A stretch of 64,000 nucleotides of DNA from Rhodobacteraceae bacterium (ex Bugula neritina AB1) (GCA_001730095.1 MDLF01000032.1:24493-88492), one strand, 5' to 3'; shown: positions 1 through 9,297, counted from the stretch's first letter. Numbers and translations: made by a program. The notes: generated from the sequence alone by a model not told the origin.

Positions 1-264
1 GTGAACTGGTGCAATGCGGTTTCTAAAACCACGCCCCGCTGGAAAATCAATCTGGCGGGGCTGTTGTTTTTTGCTGTGGCTGTTGCATTGATCGTTTTCA
101 CGCCTGCCGAGGTTTCCCTGCCGATTGTGTTTTTTGGAGGTGCTCCGGCCAGCCTGTTCTTTGAACTGGACCGGCGTGCAAGCAGAAAGCGGGCGCGTGA
201 AAAGTGGGGCGCGACGGCGCAATTGCGCAAAACCCAGGGCCTGCTCAAAGGTTCCAAACGTTAG
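1..264 (+). CDS. small single-pass membrane protein, possibly 5'-truncated by the window edge
   Basis: The reading frame is open from base 1 (a GTG), so the true start may lie outside the window. The 87 visible residues hold one clear hydrophobic segment at about residues 17-50 (LLFFAVAVALIVF onward), followed by a strongly basic C-terminal tail rich in Arg and Lys, so the tail is likely cytoplasmic. I do not recognise the family. The gene is followed by a long stretch without a convincing gene, so it gives no operon context. Coding potential is supported by length, a plausible membrane topology and high-GC third positions only. Confidence 0.5.
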   Translation: MNWCNAVSKTTPRWKINLAGLLFFAVAVALIVFTPAEVSLPIVFFGGAPASLFFELDRRASRKRAREKWGATAQLRKTQGLLKGSKR

Positions 265-1015
265 ACAATGTGCCTTCGGGCGGGCCGGTTATCGCCCGTT
301 TCGCAACCAAAAGGCGCGCGCTGCCCTTGGTGATTGATGGCATGGGGGCAATTGGGATCGGCGTCCAGTGTGCGAATTGCTTTTTTCGATACTGCTGAAC
401 AGAAAGCGTGCTGCCCTTGTTTTATATGCCTTGCGAGGCCAGTCGGTATCATAGCCGCAATTTGCCAGCGTGTCGGTGCCGCTGCGCTGATCCGCAAGGC
501 TGACCATCATCCGGGCGCAGATGCTCCTGTCGCCCCCGTTGCCCGCCACTACAGTCGCGGCAAGTGTGAACAGAGCCGCTTGCATCTGTTGTAAAGCGTC
601 TTGTGCGGGACCTATCCCACAGGCGTATAGGATCAACTTAACCTCTTGTGGTAGATAGAGATAACTCCGACAGACACCTGCCTGTGGTCACCCGCCAGCT
701 TGCCACAGAAACTGCGGGGAGGAGGGCTCAAGGCGCGTCATCTGCGCGTCTGTTTACCAGATTGGATCAGCCAAGTTCACTACGCTTTTTTGAGCGGCCA
801 ATAACATCACCAGATGGAAAACAACGGGCCCTGACCCTGACATCACGGGGGGCGAGAAAAGGCTTTGCCCTGCTGGCAGAAATGCTGTCAGGCATGCCCC
901 GCACTTGCAAGTTGAGCCGCCCGCGCCGAAATTTTCCCCAAAACTCGCTATTGCCTCAGCCGCACAGTTGCCTGACATTCACGCGCATAACATCAGAGCG
1001 ACAGGGAAAACTGAT
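265..1015. other. intergenic stretch with no convincing gene
   Basis: About 750 bases without a supported gene. On the minus strand, between about 289 and 600, a peptide starting MQAALFTLAATVV looks like a short signal sequence and is followed in another frame by a Cys-containing segment (HAFCSAV, DPNCPHAINH, FGCETG). This could be a small secreted protein broken by a frameshift, but no frame is intact and I cannot name a family. The rest, up to the mscS start, shows nothing I can identify. Confidence 0.3.
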
Positions 1016-1822
1016 ATGGAACAGATGATCGAACAAGCAGGCGCCTATTGGCCCCTGATGGTCAGCGGCGTCAAGGCGCTGGCGGTACTGATACTTGGTT
1101 GGATGGCCACCGGCTGGATCAGCGGCGTGGCGCGCCGCCGCATCAACAACACCCCCAATATCGATCCGACTCTGGGGAACTTCGCCGCCAGCGTTATTCG
1201 CTGGGTGCTGCTGGCGGTGGTGCTGGTTGCGGTGCTGGGCATCTTCGGCATTCAGGCCACCAGCCTTGTGGCCATGCTGGGCGCGGCGACACTGGCGATC
1301 GGCCTGGCGCTGCAGGGCACGCTCAGCGATCTGGCGGCTGGGTTCATGCTGATCCTGTTCCGCCCCTACAAGATCGGCCAATATGTCGACATCGGCGGCA
1401 CCGCCGGCACGGTGAAGGATCTGAACCTGTTCATCACCGAACTGGCCACCCCGGACAATGTTCAGATCATCGTCCCCAATGGCCAGGCCTGGGGTGCGAT
1501 CATCACCAATTTCTCGCATCACGACACCCGCCGCGTCGACATGGTGTTTGGCATCGACTACGGCGACAGCGCAGATGCGGCCAAGGCCATCATCCTGGAG
1601 CAGGCGGCAGCCGACGCTCGGGTGCTTAAAGATCCCGAACCCTGGGTGCGGGTTACCAACCTGGGCGACAGCTCGGTCGATCTGACCGCTCGGGTCTGGT
1701 GTGATGCAGCGGACTATTGGGAAGTGAAATTTGCGCTGACACAGGGCGTGAAAGAAGCCTTTGACGCCAAGGGCATCTCCATTCCTTATCCGCATTCGGT
1801 GGAAATCAAGAAAGCGGGCTAA
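1016..1822 (+). CDS. mscS: small-conductance mechanosensitive channel, MscS family
   Basis: Inner-membrane channel that opens under membrane tension to release osmolytes during hypo-osmotic shock. The 268-residue protein has three hydrophobic segments at about 14-35, 60-80 and 82-110. The third carries the Gly/Ala-rich pore helix pattern (LGAATLAIGLALQGTLSDLA). The MscS beta domain follows (FRPYKIGQYVDIGG; VPNGQAWGAIITNFS) and then the mixed alpha/beta C-terminal domain ending IPYPHSVEIKK. Length matches the minimal E. coli-type MscS. The frame is open upstream to 905, but the ATG at 1016 places the first membrane helix as expected, so it was chosen. A strong terminator follows, so the gene is probably monocistronic. 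Confidence 0.93.
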   Translation: MEQMIEQAGAYWPLMVSGVKALAVLILGWMATGWISGVARRRINNTPNIDPTLGNFAASVIRWVLLAVVLVAVLGIFGIQATSLVAMLGAATLAIGLALQGTLSDLAAGFMLILFRPYKIGQYVDIGGTAGTVKDLNLFITELATPDNVQIIVPNGQAWGAIITNFSHHDTRRVDMVFGIDYGDSADAAKAIILEQAAADARVLKDPEPWVRVTNLGDSSVDLTARVWCDAADYWEVKFALTQGVKEAFDAKGISIPYPHSVEIKKAG

Positions 1823-1874
1823 CACGCCTCCGCCCGGCCTTGGCCAAGGCCAGGGCTGCGTGCCGTTGTACCTG

Positions 1875-1900
1875 ACACCCCGTCTTTGGCGGGGTGTCTT
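1875..1900 (+). terminator. Rho-independent terminator after mscS
   Basis: An 8-bp perfect stem (ACACCCCG at 1875-1882, CGGGGTGT at 1890-1897) with a 7-base loop, followed by a short T-rich stretch. It lies about 50 bases after the mscS stop and also faces the convergent gene at 1921-2457. Confidence 0.75.
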
Positions 1901-1920
1901 TGGTTCTGGGGGTCAGCGGT

Positions 1921-2457
1921 TCATTGCTGCCGCGCGGCCTGCATCGCGCGGATAGCCGCATTCCGGCTTCTTGCTGCGCGCGCTCGCTCCTGTGCTGGGT
2001 TTTCCTGTTCGACCGGTGGCCAACCCGCCCGCATGGTGACGCCATCCTGATCGGCAAAGACCCACTGCGCCGCGATCAGCTGGTAGCTCTTGACCTCCCA
2101 GCCAGAAGGATCGGGCTGGAACCGGAACCGCCAGGTGCCCCGGATGTTCACCGGCAACCGCAGCTGACGGATGCTGTTCATTGCCTGATGCCCTGTCATG
2201 GCAGCGCGCACCCCTGCCGCCCGAAGCCGCTTCATCCGCATGACCAGATTGCCCACATCCCGCATCCGCCGCCCGGCAAAGACCACTTCGATCTCGGCGT
2301 CAGGAGGCACGATCCCTTTGACGACCAGATCGCCGCGAGTGTTGCGGCTGAACACCGGAACCAATGCCACCGCCACGTCACGCACCTCGCGCTTGAACAG
2401 CCCTGCGTCCTCAATCGTCGGGGTGATTTGCGCTGCAGGACGGCGGTGGTTCGTCAT
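1921..2457 (-). CDS. conserved hypothetical protein
   Basis: The 178-residue product is basic and mostly soluble, without signal peptide or membrane segments. It starts MTNHRRPAAQ and ends in an Arg/Ala-rich helix. Central blocks such as VPVFSRNTRGDLVVKGIVPP and LRLPVNIRGTWRFRFQPDP suggest a compact beta-rich fold. I do not recognise the family. The frame extends upstream to 2523, but the ATG at 2457 was preferred because a GGAAG ribosome-binding site sits 7 bases before it. The gene is convergent with mscS. Confidence 0.6.
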   Translation of the reverse strand: MTNHRRPAAQITPTIEDAGLFKREVRDVAVALVPVFSRNTRGDLVVKGIVPPDAEIEVVFAGRRMRDVGNLVMRMKRLRAAGVRAAMTGHQAMNSIRQLRLPVNIRGTWRFRFQPDPSGWEVKSYQLIAAQWVFADQDGVTMRAGWPPVEQENPAQERARAARSRNAAIRAMQAARQQ

Positions 2458-2629
2458 AAGGCACTTCCAAACACCGCCCTTAAGAAAGGAGCAGCACACA
2501 TTTGTTGTTCTACGCAGGGGCACACTAGCCTGCGGCTGGTTAAAGAAGCGTTGAATAGCGCATCGAGCAGCAGCCGTTACAGCCGCCTTGAAGTCACTTC
2601 AACACGCTGAATTAAAACAATAAACCCGC

Positions 2630-3157
2630 TCAGCGCGCGATCTTTCGTTTCATGATCAGCGTCGGCGCGCCGTTGAATTGCGCCTCGCCCGCTGGTGCGT
2701 AGCCCAGTTTCTGCGCAATTCTTTGCGAGGCCAAGTGGGCCGGGTCAAAAATGCAGGCCGTTTCTGTCCAGCCTGTTTCATCTTCGGCCCATGTATGAAT
2801 GCGCTGGACGGCTTCGGTGGCCAAACCCTGGCCGTGCAGGTCCGGATGCAGAGCCCAGCCTGCCTCCGGCACGCCATTCAGCGGCGGTTCCATGTCGCGC
2901 TGGAAATCGGCAAATCCAACCTCTCCGGCAAACCGCCCGCTGTCCCGCAGGGTCACAGCCCAATAGCCGTATCCCAAGGCCTGCCAGTGGCCGATGTATC
3001 GCAGCAGCCTGCTCCAGCTTTCTCCGCGTGTTGACGGCTTGCCGGAAATGAAGCGCACCACCTCCGGTTCCGCCCAGAGCGCGGCCACATCATCAAAATC
3101 CTGCACCCGGTGCGGGCGCAGGATCAGCCGGTCTGTTTCCAGAACAGGAGCCGTCAT
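2630..3157 (-). CDS. GNAT-family N-acetyltransferase (RimJ/RimL type)
   Basis: Transfers an acetyl group from acetyl-CoA to an amino group; the substrate is not known. The 175-residue protein has the RimJ/RimL layout: N-terminal TDRLILRPHRVQDFDDVAALW, a central strand (GYWAVTLRDSGRFAGEVGF), and the acetyl-CoA loop region LHPDLHGQGLATEAV, where Gln-Gly-Leu-Ala matches the pyrophosphate-binding motif. The late element SQRIAQKLGYAPAGE is also typical. Its ATG overlaps the stop of the upstream ytoQ-like gene by 4 bases, so it is the last gene of a four-gene minus-strand operon. Confidence 0.9.
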   Translation of the reverse strand: MTAPVLETDRLILRPHRVQDFDDVAALWAEPEVVRFISGKPSTRGESWSRLLRYIGHWQALGYGYWAVTLRDSGRFAGEVGFADFQRDMEPPLNGVPEAGWALHPDLHGQGLATEAVQRIHTWAEDETGWTETACIFDPAHLASQRIAQKLGYAPAGEAQFNGAPTLIMKRKIAR

Positions 3158-3603
3158 GCAGGCAGTTTGCCTGTCAGTACATAGGTCAGAATTTCTACCA
3201 CCTGGCGCGGCTCCTCTGCCACGGCCAGCGCGGCAGCGTGAACTTCTTTCAGCGCATGTTGGTGTTCCGGTGGGCTGAGGACGATGATCGACTTGCCCAG
3301 AGCGGCAGCATAGCCCGCATCAAACGCCGCGTTCCATTGCTTGTACTTGTCGCCAAAGCGGACGACCACAACATCGGCATCTTCAATTCCCTTGCGGGTG
3401 CGGATCGCATTGACCATCGCGCCCTTGTGGTCGTGCCAGTATTTGTTCTCCTCGGCACCCAGGACCGCCACACCGCAGTCATCACTGGCGCCGTGATCCG
3501 TCACCGGCGCGCCAAAGCTCACGTCCAGCTCCTTGGCGCCCTCGATGATCTGTTCCCGCCAGTCGGTATGAATTTCGCCTGAGAGATAAACATTCAATGC
3601 CAC
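3154..3603 (-). CDS. YtoQ family protein
   Basis: The 149-residue product matches the YtoQ family: N-terminus LNVYLSGEIHTDWREQI, middle segment LGAEENKYWHDHKGAMVNAI, and IEDADVVVVRFGDKYKQWNAAFDAGYAA. The fold resembles nucleoside 2-deoxyribosyltransferase-like proteins, with the NAAFDAGYA segment in the position where such enzymes place substrate contacts. This is a structural inference, and no reaction is established for YtoQ. The start overlaps the end of the phosphoribosyltransferase gene by 10 bases, implying translational coupling; together they suggest a nucleotide-related role. Confidence 0.88.
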   Translation of the reverse strand: MALNVYLSGEIHTDWREQIIEGAKELDVSFGAPVTDHGASDDCGVAVLGAEENKYWHDHKGAMVNAIRTRKGIEDADVVVVRFGDKYKQWNAAFDAGYAAALGKSIIVLSPPEHQHALKEVHAAALAVAEEPRQVVEILTYVLTGKLPA

Positions 3604-4256
3604 GTCTTGTCCTTTCCTGCGCCAGCGCCCCGGGCCGCGGAAAATGCGGCCAGAACCTCTTCATCGCTGGTTTGCCTAAAATCCCTGTAGTGCGCGCCGA
3701 CCGCCCTAAACTCCCGGGGGCTCAGCAGGCAGACCAGAGTATCTACCAAGGGACGCAGTTCGTCCACCGCTTCTGGCGGCGCAACCGGCACTGCCAGGAT
3801 CACCTGAGAGGGCTTGCGCTCCTTCAACCAGAAGAACGCCGCCATGAATGTGGCGCCGGTGGCGATCCCATCATCTGTCACAATGACGCTGCGCCCCTCC
3901 AGCTCCACTGGTGCACGGCCTTGCAAATAGCGGCTGCGCCGGGCCGCGTTTTCCGCCCTTGCCTGGGCAACCTGCGCAGCAAAATCCTCTGGCTTCATAC
4001 CGGTGGTTTTCAGCAATGCGCCGTTGAAAACCGGGTTGCTGCCCTCCGCCAGGGCGCCGGCGGCAAGCTCCGGATTGGACGGCATGCCGATCTTGCGGAT
4101 CAGGATCAGGTCCATTGGCGCCTGAAGTTTCAGCGCTATCGGCAGCGCAACAGGCGCCCCGCCCCGCGGCAGCGCCAGCACCACCGGGTCCGTTATTGCC
4201 AGCTCGGCCAGTTTTTCGGCCAGCAAAAGCCCGGCCGAAATCCGGTCTTCAAACAT
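3594..4256 (-). CDS. type I phosphoribosyltransferase-domain protein
   Basis: Soluble 220-residue protein of the phosphoribosyltransferase superfamily, of the stand-alone kind often labelled 'phosphoribosyltransferase' without a known base substrate. The PRPP-binding loop is visible as VIVTDDGIATGATFMAAF, with the expected acidic pair and Gly/Thr-rich turn. The N-terminal strand VVLALPRGGAPVALPIA supplies the other PRPP contact, and LILIRKIGMPSNPELAAGA is typical of this subgroup. It lies in the operon between a SAM methyltransferase and the YtoQ gene. Function beyond PRPP binding is not clear from sequence. Confidence 0.88.
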   Translation of the reverse strand: MFEDRISAGLLLAEKLAELAITDPVVLALPRGGAPVALPIALKLQAPMDLILIRKIGMPSNPELAAGALAEGSNPVFNGALLKTTGMKPEDFAAQVAQARAENAARRSRYLQGRAPVELEGRSVIVTDDGIATGATFMAAFFWLKERKPSQVILAVPVAPPEAVDELRPLVDTLVCLLSPREFRAVGAHYRDFRQTSDEEVLAAFSAARGAGAGKDKTWH

Positions 4257-4304
4257 GTTAAACCTCCACCCCGCAACCTAGTGCGCGCGGGGCAAAGGCA
4301 AGAT

Positions 4305-4940
4305 TCAGCGCCGCCGCGCCACCAGATAGCGGCTGGGAACTGCGGCCGGAGAGTTGCCTGTCTCGATGATCTCAAACCCGGCATTCTGCACCGCCGTCTC
4401 AAGTCTGCGGATGCTGATGAAATCCACATGGCCGGGCGCCTTGCCCGCCAGCTGCATCAGCGGGATGAGCGCGCGGAACATCCAGTATTTCCAGCTGCTC
4501 CGGTGTTCGCCCAGGCACGGAGTTTTTGAAATGAACAGGCCGCCGGGTCTCACACGGGCCGCGGTCTCTTGCAGATCCTGTTCCAGGTCTGGCAGCAAAT
4601 GCAGCAGGTTATGCGCCAGCACCGCATCAAACGGCCCCTCCGGTGCCGTCCCCGCGCTGCAACATTGAAACTCCACATTGCCGACACCTGCGTCCCATGC
4701 TCTTTCCCGGCCAATCTCCAGCATGGTAGCTGACAGATCAGTCGCGATGATCCTTTTCACACCGCGCGCCAGTTCGATCGCGGTAGAGCCGGTACCGCAG
4801 CCCAGCTCCAGCACGCTGTCCTCTGCGCCCAAATACGACCGGGTCCGCTCCAGCGTATAGCGATAGGCATCCTCGTCGCGGATCTTCGACTTGGCGTATT
4901 TCGGGGCAATCTTGTCCCAAAAACGGGCGTCGGCACTCAT
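4305..4940 (-). CDS. class I SAM-dependent methyltransferase
   Basis: The 211-residue protein carries the glycine-rich SAM-binding motif I (SVLELGCGTGSTAIEL) near residue 50. The acidic motif II follows after strand beta-2 (RIIATDLSATMLEIG), then motif post-II DAVLAHNLLHLLPD. This is the Methyltransf_11/25 layout for small-molecule or quinone methylation; the substrate is not predictable. The frame is open upstream to 5051, but that part overlaps the divergent LysR gene. The ATG at 4940 has AGGAG about 7 bases upstream. It is the first gene of the minus-strand operon, and the LysR gene diverges from it. Confidence 0.88.
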   Translation of the reverse strand: MSADARFWDKIAPKYAKSKIRDEDAYRYTLERTRSYLGAEDSVLELGCGTGSTAIELARGVKRIIATDLSATMLEIGRERAWDAGVGNVEFQCCSAGTAPEGPFDAVLAHNLLHLLPDLEQDLQETAARVRPGGLFISKTPCLGEHRSSWKYWMFRALIPLMQLAGKAPGHVDFISIRRLETAVQNAGFEIIETGNSPAAVPSRYLVARRR

Positions 4941-5027
4941 GGCAGGTCTCCTTGCTTGTGCTGACCATATCCATGCGCACACAGCAGATAAATTGCTGAA
5001 ATCCGCAGGGTTGTTATACATAAATGC

Positions 5028-5906
5028 ATGAATAACCCTGACTGGAACCACATCCGCGCCTTTCTCGCCACTGCTGAAACCGGCTCTTTGTCTGCTGCTG
5101 CACGGCAGATTGGCCTCACGCAGCCGACGCTGTCACGCCAGGTTGCCGCATTGGAAGAGCAGCTCGGCGTGCTGCTGTTCGAACGGCTTGGCCGCGCCCT
5201 GGCCCTGACCGACGCGGGGCATGAGCTGCTGGAGCACAGCCGGAAAATGGGGGAGGCAGCGCAGGGGCTCAGCCTTGCTGCCATTGGCCAGGCGCAATCG
5301 ATTGAGGGCACTGTGCGGATCACCGCCTCGGATATGATGTCGGCTTATGTGCTGCCGCAGGTGCTGCATCAGCTGCGGCAGCGGGCGCCAAAGCTCTCCA
5401 TTGAGGTGGTGGCGGCCAATGACATCCGCGATTTGATGCGGCGCGAGGCCGATATCGCCATCCGTCACGTCCGCCCTGAACAACCGGAACTGATCGCCCG
5501 TCTGGTGCAGGAGGCGACCGGGCATTTCTATGCTGCCAAGACCTACCTTGACCGGCGCGGCCGACCATCTTCCCTGGCAGGCCTTGCCAGTCATGACTTT
5601 GTCAGCTTCGGAGATGCCGAACGGATGATCAGCTATCTGGAGCCGCTGGGCATTCCCGTCACCACCGGTAATTTCCGCATCGGCTCCAACAGCGGATTGG
5701 TGGCCTGGGAGCTGGTCAGGCAGGGGTTTGGTGTCACCCCGATGTCGGATGAGGTCGCCGCCACTGCGCCGGAGGTGGAACGCCTGGTGCCCGGCAGCGA
5801 TGCCATTACCTTTCCGGTCTGGCTGGCCACCCACCGCGAGCTGCACACCAGTCGCCGCATTCGGCTGGTGTATGATCTGCTGGCGGAATTCTTTGCCGCC
5901 AAATGA
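5028..5906 (+). CDS. LysR-family transcriptional regulator
   Basis: The 292-residue protein has an N-terminal winged helix-turn-helix (residues about 5-62: FLATAETGSLSAAARQIGLT, then QPTLSRQVAALEEQLGVLLF). A periplasmic-binding-protein-like effector domain follows from about residue 90 (EGTVRITASDMMSAYVLPQV). It is divergent from the methyltransferase operon, with 87 bases between the two starts, so it likely regulates that operon and itself; this is inference from the usual LysR arrangement. The effector is unknown. Confidence 0.92.
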   Translation: MNNPDWNHIRAFLATAETGSLSAAARQIGLTQPTLSRQVAALEEQLGVLLFERLGRALALTDAGHELLEHSRKMGEAAQGLSLAAIGQAQSIEGTVRITASDMMSAYVLPQVLHQLRQRAPKLSIEVVAANDIRDLMRREADIAIRHVRPEQPELIARLVQEATGHFYAAKTYLDRRGRPSSLAGLASHDFVSFGDAERMISYLEPLGIPVTTGNFRIGSNSGLVAWELVRQGFGVTPMSDEVAATAPEVERLVPGSDAITFPVWLATHRELHTSRRIRLVYDLLAEFFAAK

Positions 5907-5914
5907 TATGAAAA

Positions 5915-5949
5915 GGCAGCGCCCCAACGGGTGCGCTGCCCAACTTTTT
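5915..5949 (+). terminator. terminator after the LysR gene
   Basis: Stem GGCAGCGC (5915-5922) and GCGCTGCC (5933-5940) with a 10-base loop, followed by AACTTTTT. It sits 9 bases after the LysR stop. The opposite strand has AAAA/TTTT flanks too, so it may also serve pheT, which converges from the right. Confidence 0.75.
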
Positions 5950-5992
5950 CCAAAACTTTTGCCAGGGCTGTGCTCAACAGCCTTGGTTTTGC

Positions 5993-8392
5993 CTATCCGC
6001 GCAGGGTGCCGCCGGTGGCTTTGGTCACTTTGGCGATGATCTTCTCACTCACCGCCTCGATGTCTTTTTCCTTCAGCGTCTGGTCGCTGGGCTGCAGCCG
6101 CACGGTGATCGCCAGTGACTTCTTGCCCTCGCCCAGAGAACCGCCGATGAACTCGTCAAAGACACGCACGTCTTCGATCAGCGTCTTGTCAGCTCCGGCC
6201 GCTGCGTTGACCAGCGTCAGCGCCTCGACATTTGCGTCCACCACAAAGGCAAAGTCACGCTCCACCGCCTGCAGGTCGCTGATGTTCAGCGCCGGGCGGG
6301 TGGCCGAGGATTTGCGCGGTAACGGAATTTCATCCGGCCAGATGGTGAAAGCCACGGCTGCGCCCTTGATACCCATCTCTTTCAGAACCTTGGGGTGCAA
6401 CTCGCCAAAGACGCCCAGGGTCTTTTTCGGGCCCAGACAGATGCGGCCATGACGGCCCGGGTGCCACCAGGCAGCCCCATCGCGCAGAACCTGTACCTTG
6501 GCAGGTGCACCGATGGCCGCCAGAACGGCCTCAATGTCCGCCTTAGCGTCATACAGATCCACCGCGCGCGCGGCGCCATGCACGTCCTTTGGCCCGGTGC
6601 GGCCCACCAGCAGGCCTGCAATCTGATTGACCTGCTCGCCTGGCTCGCCGCCGGTGAAGGCAGGGCCTGCCTCAAACAATGCAAGATCCATATAGCCGCG
6701 TGCCTGATTGCGAGCCGCCGCCTGCAAGAGGCCCGCCAGCAGGTCCGGGCGCATATGCGACATTTCGGACGAGATCGGGTTGGCCAGCATGGTGGCATCA
6801 TCGCCGCCGCCGAACAGCGCGGCTGAGGCCTGGTCGATGAAGCTGTAGCTCACAACTTCGTTGTAGCCGAGGCTGGCCGCGGTGCGGCGTGCCATCTGCT
6901 GGCGGCGCTGCTGCGGTGTCATCACCGGCTTGGGGATGCCATCGGTCAGACGCGGCAGCGGTTTGCCCTGCAGCTTGGTCAGCGAGGCAATCCGCGCGAC
7001 CTCTTCGACCAGATCGGCCTCGCCCTGGACGTCCGGGCGCCAGCTGGGCACATGCGCCATATTGCCCTCCAGGCGAAAGCCCAGGCGGGTCAGTGTCTGA
7101 CGCTGGTCGCTTTCCGGGATCTCCATTCCCACCAGCGACTGCACGCGGTCAGCGTCCAGCTTGTAGGCACGGGAATGATCCGGCACATCGCCTGCAATCA
7201 CCACTTCAGACGGCTTGCCGCCGCAGAGATCCAGGATCATCTGGGTCGCGCGGTGCAGGCCTTCGATGGTGTATTCCGGGTCAACTCCGCGCTCAAAGCG
7301 GTAGCGCGCGTCGGAGTTGATCTTGAGCGCGCGACCCGCCATGGCGATCTGCACGTGATCCCAGAATGCGCTTTCCAGAAACACATCCACGGTTTCCTCG
7401 GTGCAGCCGGTCTCTTCGCCGCCCATGATGCCGCCAATGCTCTCGGGGCCCTTGGCGTCGGAAATCACCATCTGGCCCGCGCCAAAGGTATATTCTTTTT
7501 CGTCCAGCGCCTTCAGGGTCTCGCCGCCAGCGGCACGATGAACCCGAAGCTCCCCCCCCGAAACCTTCGCAGCATCGAACACATGCAGCGGGCGGTTCTG
7601 GTCGAACGTGAAAAAGTTGGTCACATCCACCAGCGCTGAAATCGGGCGCAGGCCGATCGCCTTCAGCCGGTCCTGCAGCCACTGCGGGGACGGGCCGTTC
7701 TTCACGCCCTTGATCAAGCGGCCTGCAAACAGCGGGCAGCCGTCCAGCGTGTCCTCGTCGATGGTCACTTTGACAGGGCATTCGAAATCGCCAGAAATCG
7801 CCTCAAACGCGCGGGTTTTCAGCTTGCCCAGGCCGCGCGCCGCCAGATCGCGGGCGATGCCGTAGACACCCAGCGCATCGGGACGGTTCGGAGTGATCGC
7901 GATCTCGATCACCGGATCGACCTTGGCGGGATCATTTTCAGCCAGCCAATCGACAAATCTGTCGCCAACCGCGCCGGAGGGCAGCTCAATGATGCCGTCA
8001 TGCTCGTCAGACAGTTCCAGCTCGCGCTCAGACGCCATCATGCCAAAGCTTTCGACGCCGCGAATTTTGCCAACGCCAATAGTGATGTCGAGACCGGGAA
8101 CATACATGCCCGGCTTGCAGACCACCACGGTGATGCCTTCGCGCGCGTTCGGCGCGCCGCAGATAATCTGCAGTTCACCCTCGTCGGTGTCCACTTTGCA
8201 AACCCGCAGCTTATCCGCGTCCGGGTGCTTTTCGGCGTGCTTCACATAGCCAAGCTTGAAGTCTTTCAGCGCATCGGCAGGATTGACGAGCCCTTCGACC
8301 TCAAGACCCAGATCGGTCAGGGCATCAGTGATCTCTTCCACCGAGGCGTCGGTGTCGAGGTGGTCTTTCAGCCAGGAAAGCGTGAATTTCAT
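5993..8392 (-). CDS. pheT: phenylalanyl-tRNA synthetase beta subunit
   Basis: Beta chain of the cytoplasmic (alphabeta)2 enzyme that charges tRNA-Phe. The 799-residue product has the full family layout. MKFTLSWLKDHLDTDASVEE starts the N-terminal domain. The tRNA-binding OB domain is at about 40-150 (VCKVDTDEGELQIICGAPNA). B3/B4 editing domain and B5 domain (IPESDQRQTLTRLGF) follow, then the catalytic-like core and a C-terminal anticodon-binding FDX-ACB domain (AVERDFAFVVDANVEA, ITVRLQPSDQTLKEKDIEAV). The frame opens upstream to 8455, but the ATG at 8392 gives the conserved N-terminus. pheS is not adjacent in this window on the visible side. Confidence 0.97.
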   Translation of the reverse strand: MKFTLSWLKDHLDTDASVEEITDALTDLGLEVEGLVNPADALKDFKLGYVKHAEKHPDADKLRVCKVDTDEGELQIICGAPNAREGITVVVCKPGMYVPGLDITIGVGKIRGVESFGMMASERELELSDEHDGIIELPSGAVGDRFVDWLAENDPAKVDPVIEIAITPNRPDALGVYGIARDLAARGLGKLKTRAFEAISGDFECPVKVTIDEDTLDGCPLFAGRLIKGVKNGPSPQWLQDRLKAIGLRPISALVDVTNFFTFDQNRPLHVFDAAKVSGGELRVHRAAGGETLKALDEKEYTFGAGQMVISDAKGPESIGGIMGGEETGCTEETVDVFLESAFWDHVQIAMAGRALKINSDARYRFERGVDPEYTIEGLHRATQMILDLCGGKPSEVVIAGDVPDHSRAYKLDADRVQSLVGMEIPESDQRQTLTRLGFRLEGNMAHVPSWRPDVQGEADLVEEVARIASLTKLQGKPLPRLTDGIPKPVMTPQQRRQQMARRTAASLGYNEVVSYSFIDQASAALFGGGDDATMLANPISSEMSHMRPDLLAGLLQAAARNQARGYMDLALFEAGPAFTGGEPGEQVNQIAGLLVGRTGPKDVHGAARAVDLYDAKADIEAVLAAIGAPAKVQVLRDGAAWWHPGRHGRICLGPKKTLGVFGELHPKVLKEMGIKGAAVAFTIWPDEIPLPRKSSATRPALNISDLQAVERDFAFVVDANVEALTLVNAAAGADKTLIEDVRVFDEFIGGSLGEGKKSLAITVRLQPSDQTLKEKDIEAVSEKIIAKVTKATGGTLRG

Positions 8393-8481
8393 CGGTCGGG
8401 GACCCCTTGGCAGACATGCGTGTTTGACCTGAGGCAATGGCAAAGAATGCGCCAAGGTTCAAGGGTTCTGCACGCCGGCTG

Positions 8482-9297
8482 TCAAGGATAGCTGGGAGTG
8501 AGGTTCAAAAGCTCATCCAATTGCCGTCCGATCCAGCCATGCGGGATGAAATGGCCGCCTGGATGGGTGTCCAGCACCACTTGGCCTAGCGCGCAGTCTG
8601 ACCAGACCGTGCGGTCCAGTTTCAGAAACTCCACCACTTGCCATTGCCCCAGCGCCCGCGCCGTGCCACAGCCCAGCCGGGCCCGCCACAGTGCCACAGA
8701 ATAGCTTGGCTCGCCGCCGGGGCCATAAGGGAAATCCATCACGGTGTCCTTCAGACCATGCACATGGCGTACCTCCCGCGGCGCTTCGGGGCAGCTTTCG
8801 TCTTGCTGGATGGTGCCGGCCACCGCCAACAGCGCCGCCACATCATTGCCGCTGCGGCAGACATAACGCCATGCCATCGCCGATCCATAGGAATAGCCAG
8901 ACACATATATCCGGTCTCTGTCGACTGGATAGCGCCTGGCAACATCTACCAGAACGGCATCAGCGAATTCCGTGTCCTCCGTTTCAACCGGCCAGAAATC
9001 CCAGGTCTTGTTCCGCCCGTTCGGCGTCACCAGCAGCACCCCACGGCGCTTGACCGAGTTGCCGATCCGCTCGCTTTTTTGCGCATGGCGTCCGGTGCGG
9101 GACCAGCCGTGGAAATGCAAAAGCACCGGCAGCGGCGAAACACCATCCCAGTCTTCCGGCGCCATAACGTGATAGGAGCGTCCCTCCAGCTCACAGGGCG
9201 TTTCACCGTGGCAGCCGGATGGCTTCCACGGCCCCATGGCGGCGGCGCCAGAAGCCCAGAAAAGGGCGGTGAGAAGGAGAACACTGGAGCGGATCAT
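8482..9297 (-). CDS. secreted alpha/beta-hydrolase esterase (LpqC / PHB-depolymerase-like)
   Basis: The 271-residue protein begins with a signal peptide (MIRSSVLLLTALFWASGAAA) and is therefore likely periplasmic or secreted. The hydrolase fold shows VLLHFHGWSRTG as the oxyanion strand and VSGYSYGSAM carrying the nucleophile Ser. An Asp candidate lies in HGLKDTVMDF and a His in HPGGHFIPHGW. This order matches the esterase PHB-depolymerase / LpqC group, whose members include feruloyl and acetyl-xylan esterases. Cys residues (CHGETPC, CRSG, CPEA) could form disulphides. The substrate is unknown. Confidence 0.88.
   Translation of the reverse strand: MIRSSVLLLTALFWASGAAAMGPWKPSGCHGETPCELEGRSYHVMAPEDWDGVSPLPVLLHFHGWSRTGRHAQKSERIGNSVKRRGVLLVTPNGRNKTWDFWPVETEDTEFADAVLVDVARRYPVDRDRIYVSGYSYGSAMAWRYVCRSGNDVAALLAVAGTIQQDESCPEAPREVRHVHGLKDTVMDFPYGPGGEPSYSVALWRARLGCGTARALGQWQVVEFLKLDRTVWSDCALGQVVLDTHPGGHFIPHGWIGRQLDELLNLTPSYP

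Noticed and set aside
261..636. Possible frameshifted small secreted protein on the minus strand
   Set aside because: A signal-like start and a Cys-rich segment lie in different frames, but no family supports joining them.
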